From CAG-390 sp045543615 (GTDB taxonomy: Bacteria; Bacillota; Clostridia; Oscillospirales; CAG-272): DNA of 7,778 bases. Below are positions 6,861-7,778 of this stretch, piece after piece. The stretch spans positions 1 to 7,778 of the forward strand of contig JAZPXL010000031.1 in NCBI GenBank assembly GCA_045543615.1, in the 5' to 3' direction. A program made the position numbers and the translations under genes. Within the stretch, counting starts at the first letter, position 1. Each line of letters starts with the position of its first letter. The notes beneath the pieces were generated by a model, which saw only the letters and a list, made by a program, of their open reading frames with translations, did not search any database and was not told where the DNA came from.

Positions 6861-6880
6861 AAAATCGAAGATTTTTGGGG
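6856..6880 (-). promoter_or_regulatory. Alternative hairpin directly after the pstS stop, exclusive with the terminator
   Basis: CCCC plus AAAATC (RNA from 6880) pairs with GATTTT plus GGGG (ending 6856) around the loop UUC, with one internal A-C mismatch. It starts at the first base after the pstS stop codon. Its GGGG run (6859-6856) is the same one used by the 5' arm of the downstream terminator, so the two hairpins cannot form together. It could act as an anti-terminator or as a 3' stabiliser of pstS message. The pairing is visible; the role is inferred. Confidence 0.55.
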
Positions 6881-7681
6881 CTATTTTGCAGGAACGACAC
6901 CTGCGCCGCTGATGATCTCGTTTGCTGCTTCGGAAGTAATGTAATCAAAGAACTTTTGAGCGCTCTCGGAGAGTTTAGCATCCTTCTTGGTTACGAGAAC
7001 GAAGGGACGCTGTACCACATAACTACCGTTCTTAATGGTTTCTTCGCTTACAACAACACCGCCGACAGTCAGTACCTTTACGGTATCCTTAACAGAAGCG
7101 AGAGAAGCATAACCGATTGCACCGGGGTTGCTTGCAACGGTAGTGATAACATCGCCGGTAGAGGTGAGTTCCTGACGGTAATCACATTTGTCTTTTGTAT
7201 CGGTGATATCCTCAAATCCATCTCTTGTGCCGCTGCCTGCTTCACGACCGATGAGCACGATCTCCGCATCGTTGCCGCCAACTTCTTTCCAGTTCTTGAT
7301 TTCGCCGGTGTAGATCTTTGCGATGGTTTCAACATCGAGGTCAGAAACAGGGTTGTTAGGATTTACAATTATTACGATGCCGTCGAATGCAAGAATAGTT
7401 CCTTCGAGTCCCTTTGCCTTTTCCTCATCCTTGAGATTGCGGCTTGCAAGACCGATGTCGCATCTGCCTTCCTGCACTGCCTGAATGCCTGCGCCCGAGC
7501 CGGTGGCGTTGTAGGTTACGGTAATACCTGTTTCATTTTCAAAGGCTTCGCCCAAAGCACCGATAACCTTGTTCATAGATGTGGAGCCGTCTGTTGCGAC
7601 TGCTTCTTTGTTACCGCCGCAACCGGTAAGCGCGCATACGAGCAAAACCGCTACTGTGAGTAAACTAATAATCTTTTTCAT
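6881..7681 (-). CDS. pstS: PstS, phosphate-binding lipoprotein of the Pst ABC transporter
   Basis: This is a 266-residue secreted lipoprotein. The signal peptide has a basic start (MKK), a hydrophobic core and the lipobox LTGC with lipidated Cys21, so the mature protein is anchored to the outer face of the membrane. Phosphate-contact motifs are DGSTSMNK (31-38), GSGAGI (61-66), DIGLASR (76-82, including Asp76), AFDGIVIIVNP (98-108) and REAGSGTRDGFED (146-158). The length is normal for a Gram-positive PstS. I chose the ATG at 7681, which has AGGAG 9 bases upstream; an in-frame TTG at 7687 is too close to that site. It is the first gene of the operon and its stop codon is followed at once by two overlapping hairpins. 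Confidence 0.97.
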   Translation of the reverse strand: MKKIISLLTVAVLLVCALTGCGGNKEAVATDGSTSMNKVIGALGEAFENETGITVTYNATGSGAGIQAVQEGRCDIGLASRNLKDEEKAKGLEGTILAFDGIVIIVNPNNPVSDLDVETIAKIYTGEIKNWKEVGGNDAEIVLIGREAGSGTRDGFEDITDTKDKCDYRQELTSTGDVITTVASNPGAIGYASLASVKDTVKVLTVGGVVVSEETIKNGSYVVQRPFVLVTKKDAKLSESAQKFFDYITSEAANEIISGAGVVPAK

Positions 7682-7732
7682 CTTCAAAATCTCCTTTGAT
7701 TTATTATTGACTTTTTTCTGTCGGATTCTCTC

Positions 7733-7775
7733 GGCTACGGTTAAATTTTATCGCCAAGCTGTAAAATCCGTAACC
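7733..7775. repeat. Long interrupted inverted repeat in the pstS leader, possible regulatory site
   Basis: On the plus strand GGCTACGG (7733-7740) faces CCGTAACC (7768-7775), giving eight pairs with one G-U in minus-strand RNA. Inside them ATTTTA (7745-7750) faces TAAAAT (7762-7767), six perfect pairs. TTAA (7741-7744) is an asymmetric bulge and 11 bases form the loop. The other 97-base leader sequence holds only the pstS ribosome binding site and an A-rich run. No U-tract follows either arm, so it is not a normal terminator. Either it is an RNA hairpin in the leader or a DNA operator. On the minus strand the arm at 7750-7745 reads TAAAAT and could itself be a -10 box, with TTTACA (7765-7760) as a possible Pho-type half-site; that reading is weak. 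Confidence 0.5.
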
Positions 7776-7778
7776 AAA

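Noticed and set aside
6875..7663. Plus-strand open frame of 262 codons opposite pstS
   Set aside because: It is antisense to intact PstS and lacks a recognisable domain or start signal.
7733..7778. Classical PhoB/PhoP box (direct repeats) upstream of pstS
   Set aside because: TTTACA- and TTAAC-like pieces occur on the minus strand but not at a regular 11-base spacing, so I do not call a Pho box.

Overview
The window looks like chromosomal DNA of a Gram-positive Clostridia-type bacterium, possibly of the Oscillospiraceae/Ruminococcaceae or Lachnospiraceae kind. This is a judgement from protein style, not a database result. The supporting signs are strong AGGAG-type ribosome binding sites, a lipoprotein PstS, an OmpR-family regulator starting MIWCVDDD, a PhoR with an extracytoplasmic sensor, and moderate GC. 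No rRNA, tRNA, CRISPR array, insertion sequence or phage gene was found.

Positions 1-1219 hold two short, separately transcribed plus-strand genes. The first (47-595) is a small P-loop kinase-like protein with an unusual Walker A. The second (761-1219) is a HIT-family nucleotide hydrolase-like protein. Each is preceded by the same 12-base block ending in TATAAT (1-12 and 709-720) and followed by almost the same hairpin (611-652 and 1237-1278, 39 of 42 bases identical). They therefore read as two repeats of promoter, gene and terminator.

Positions 1323-7681 on the minus strand hold a complete phosphate-uptake and phosphate-sensing operon, in transcription order pstS, pstC, pstA, pstB, phoU, a PhoB/PhoP-type response regulator and a PhoR-type histidine kinase. 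From pstC onward the genes are separated by at most 4 bases or overlap as ATGA, which indicates one transcript with translational coupling. PstS captures phosphate outside the membrane, PstC and PstA form the channel, and PstB drives import with ATP. PhoU links transporter activity to PhoR, and PhoR phosphorylates the response regulator. Because the regulators lie at the distal end of the operon, they probably amplify their own expression.

The least ordinary parts are non-coding. The pstS-pstC gap (6801-6880) holds two overlapping, mutually exclusive hairpins, one a textbook intrinsic terminator. The pstS leader (7682-7778) holds a long interrupted inverted repeat. The two plus-strand genes share repeated flanks. 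I see no previously undescribed protein system; the genes belong to known families.
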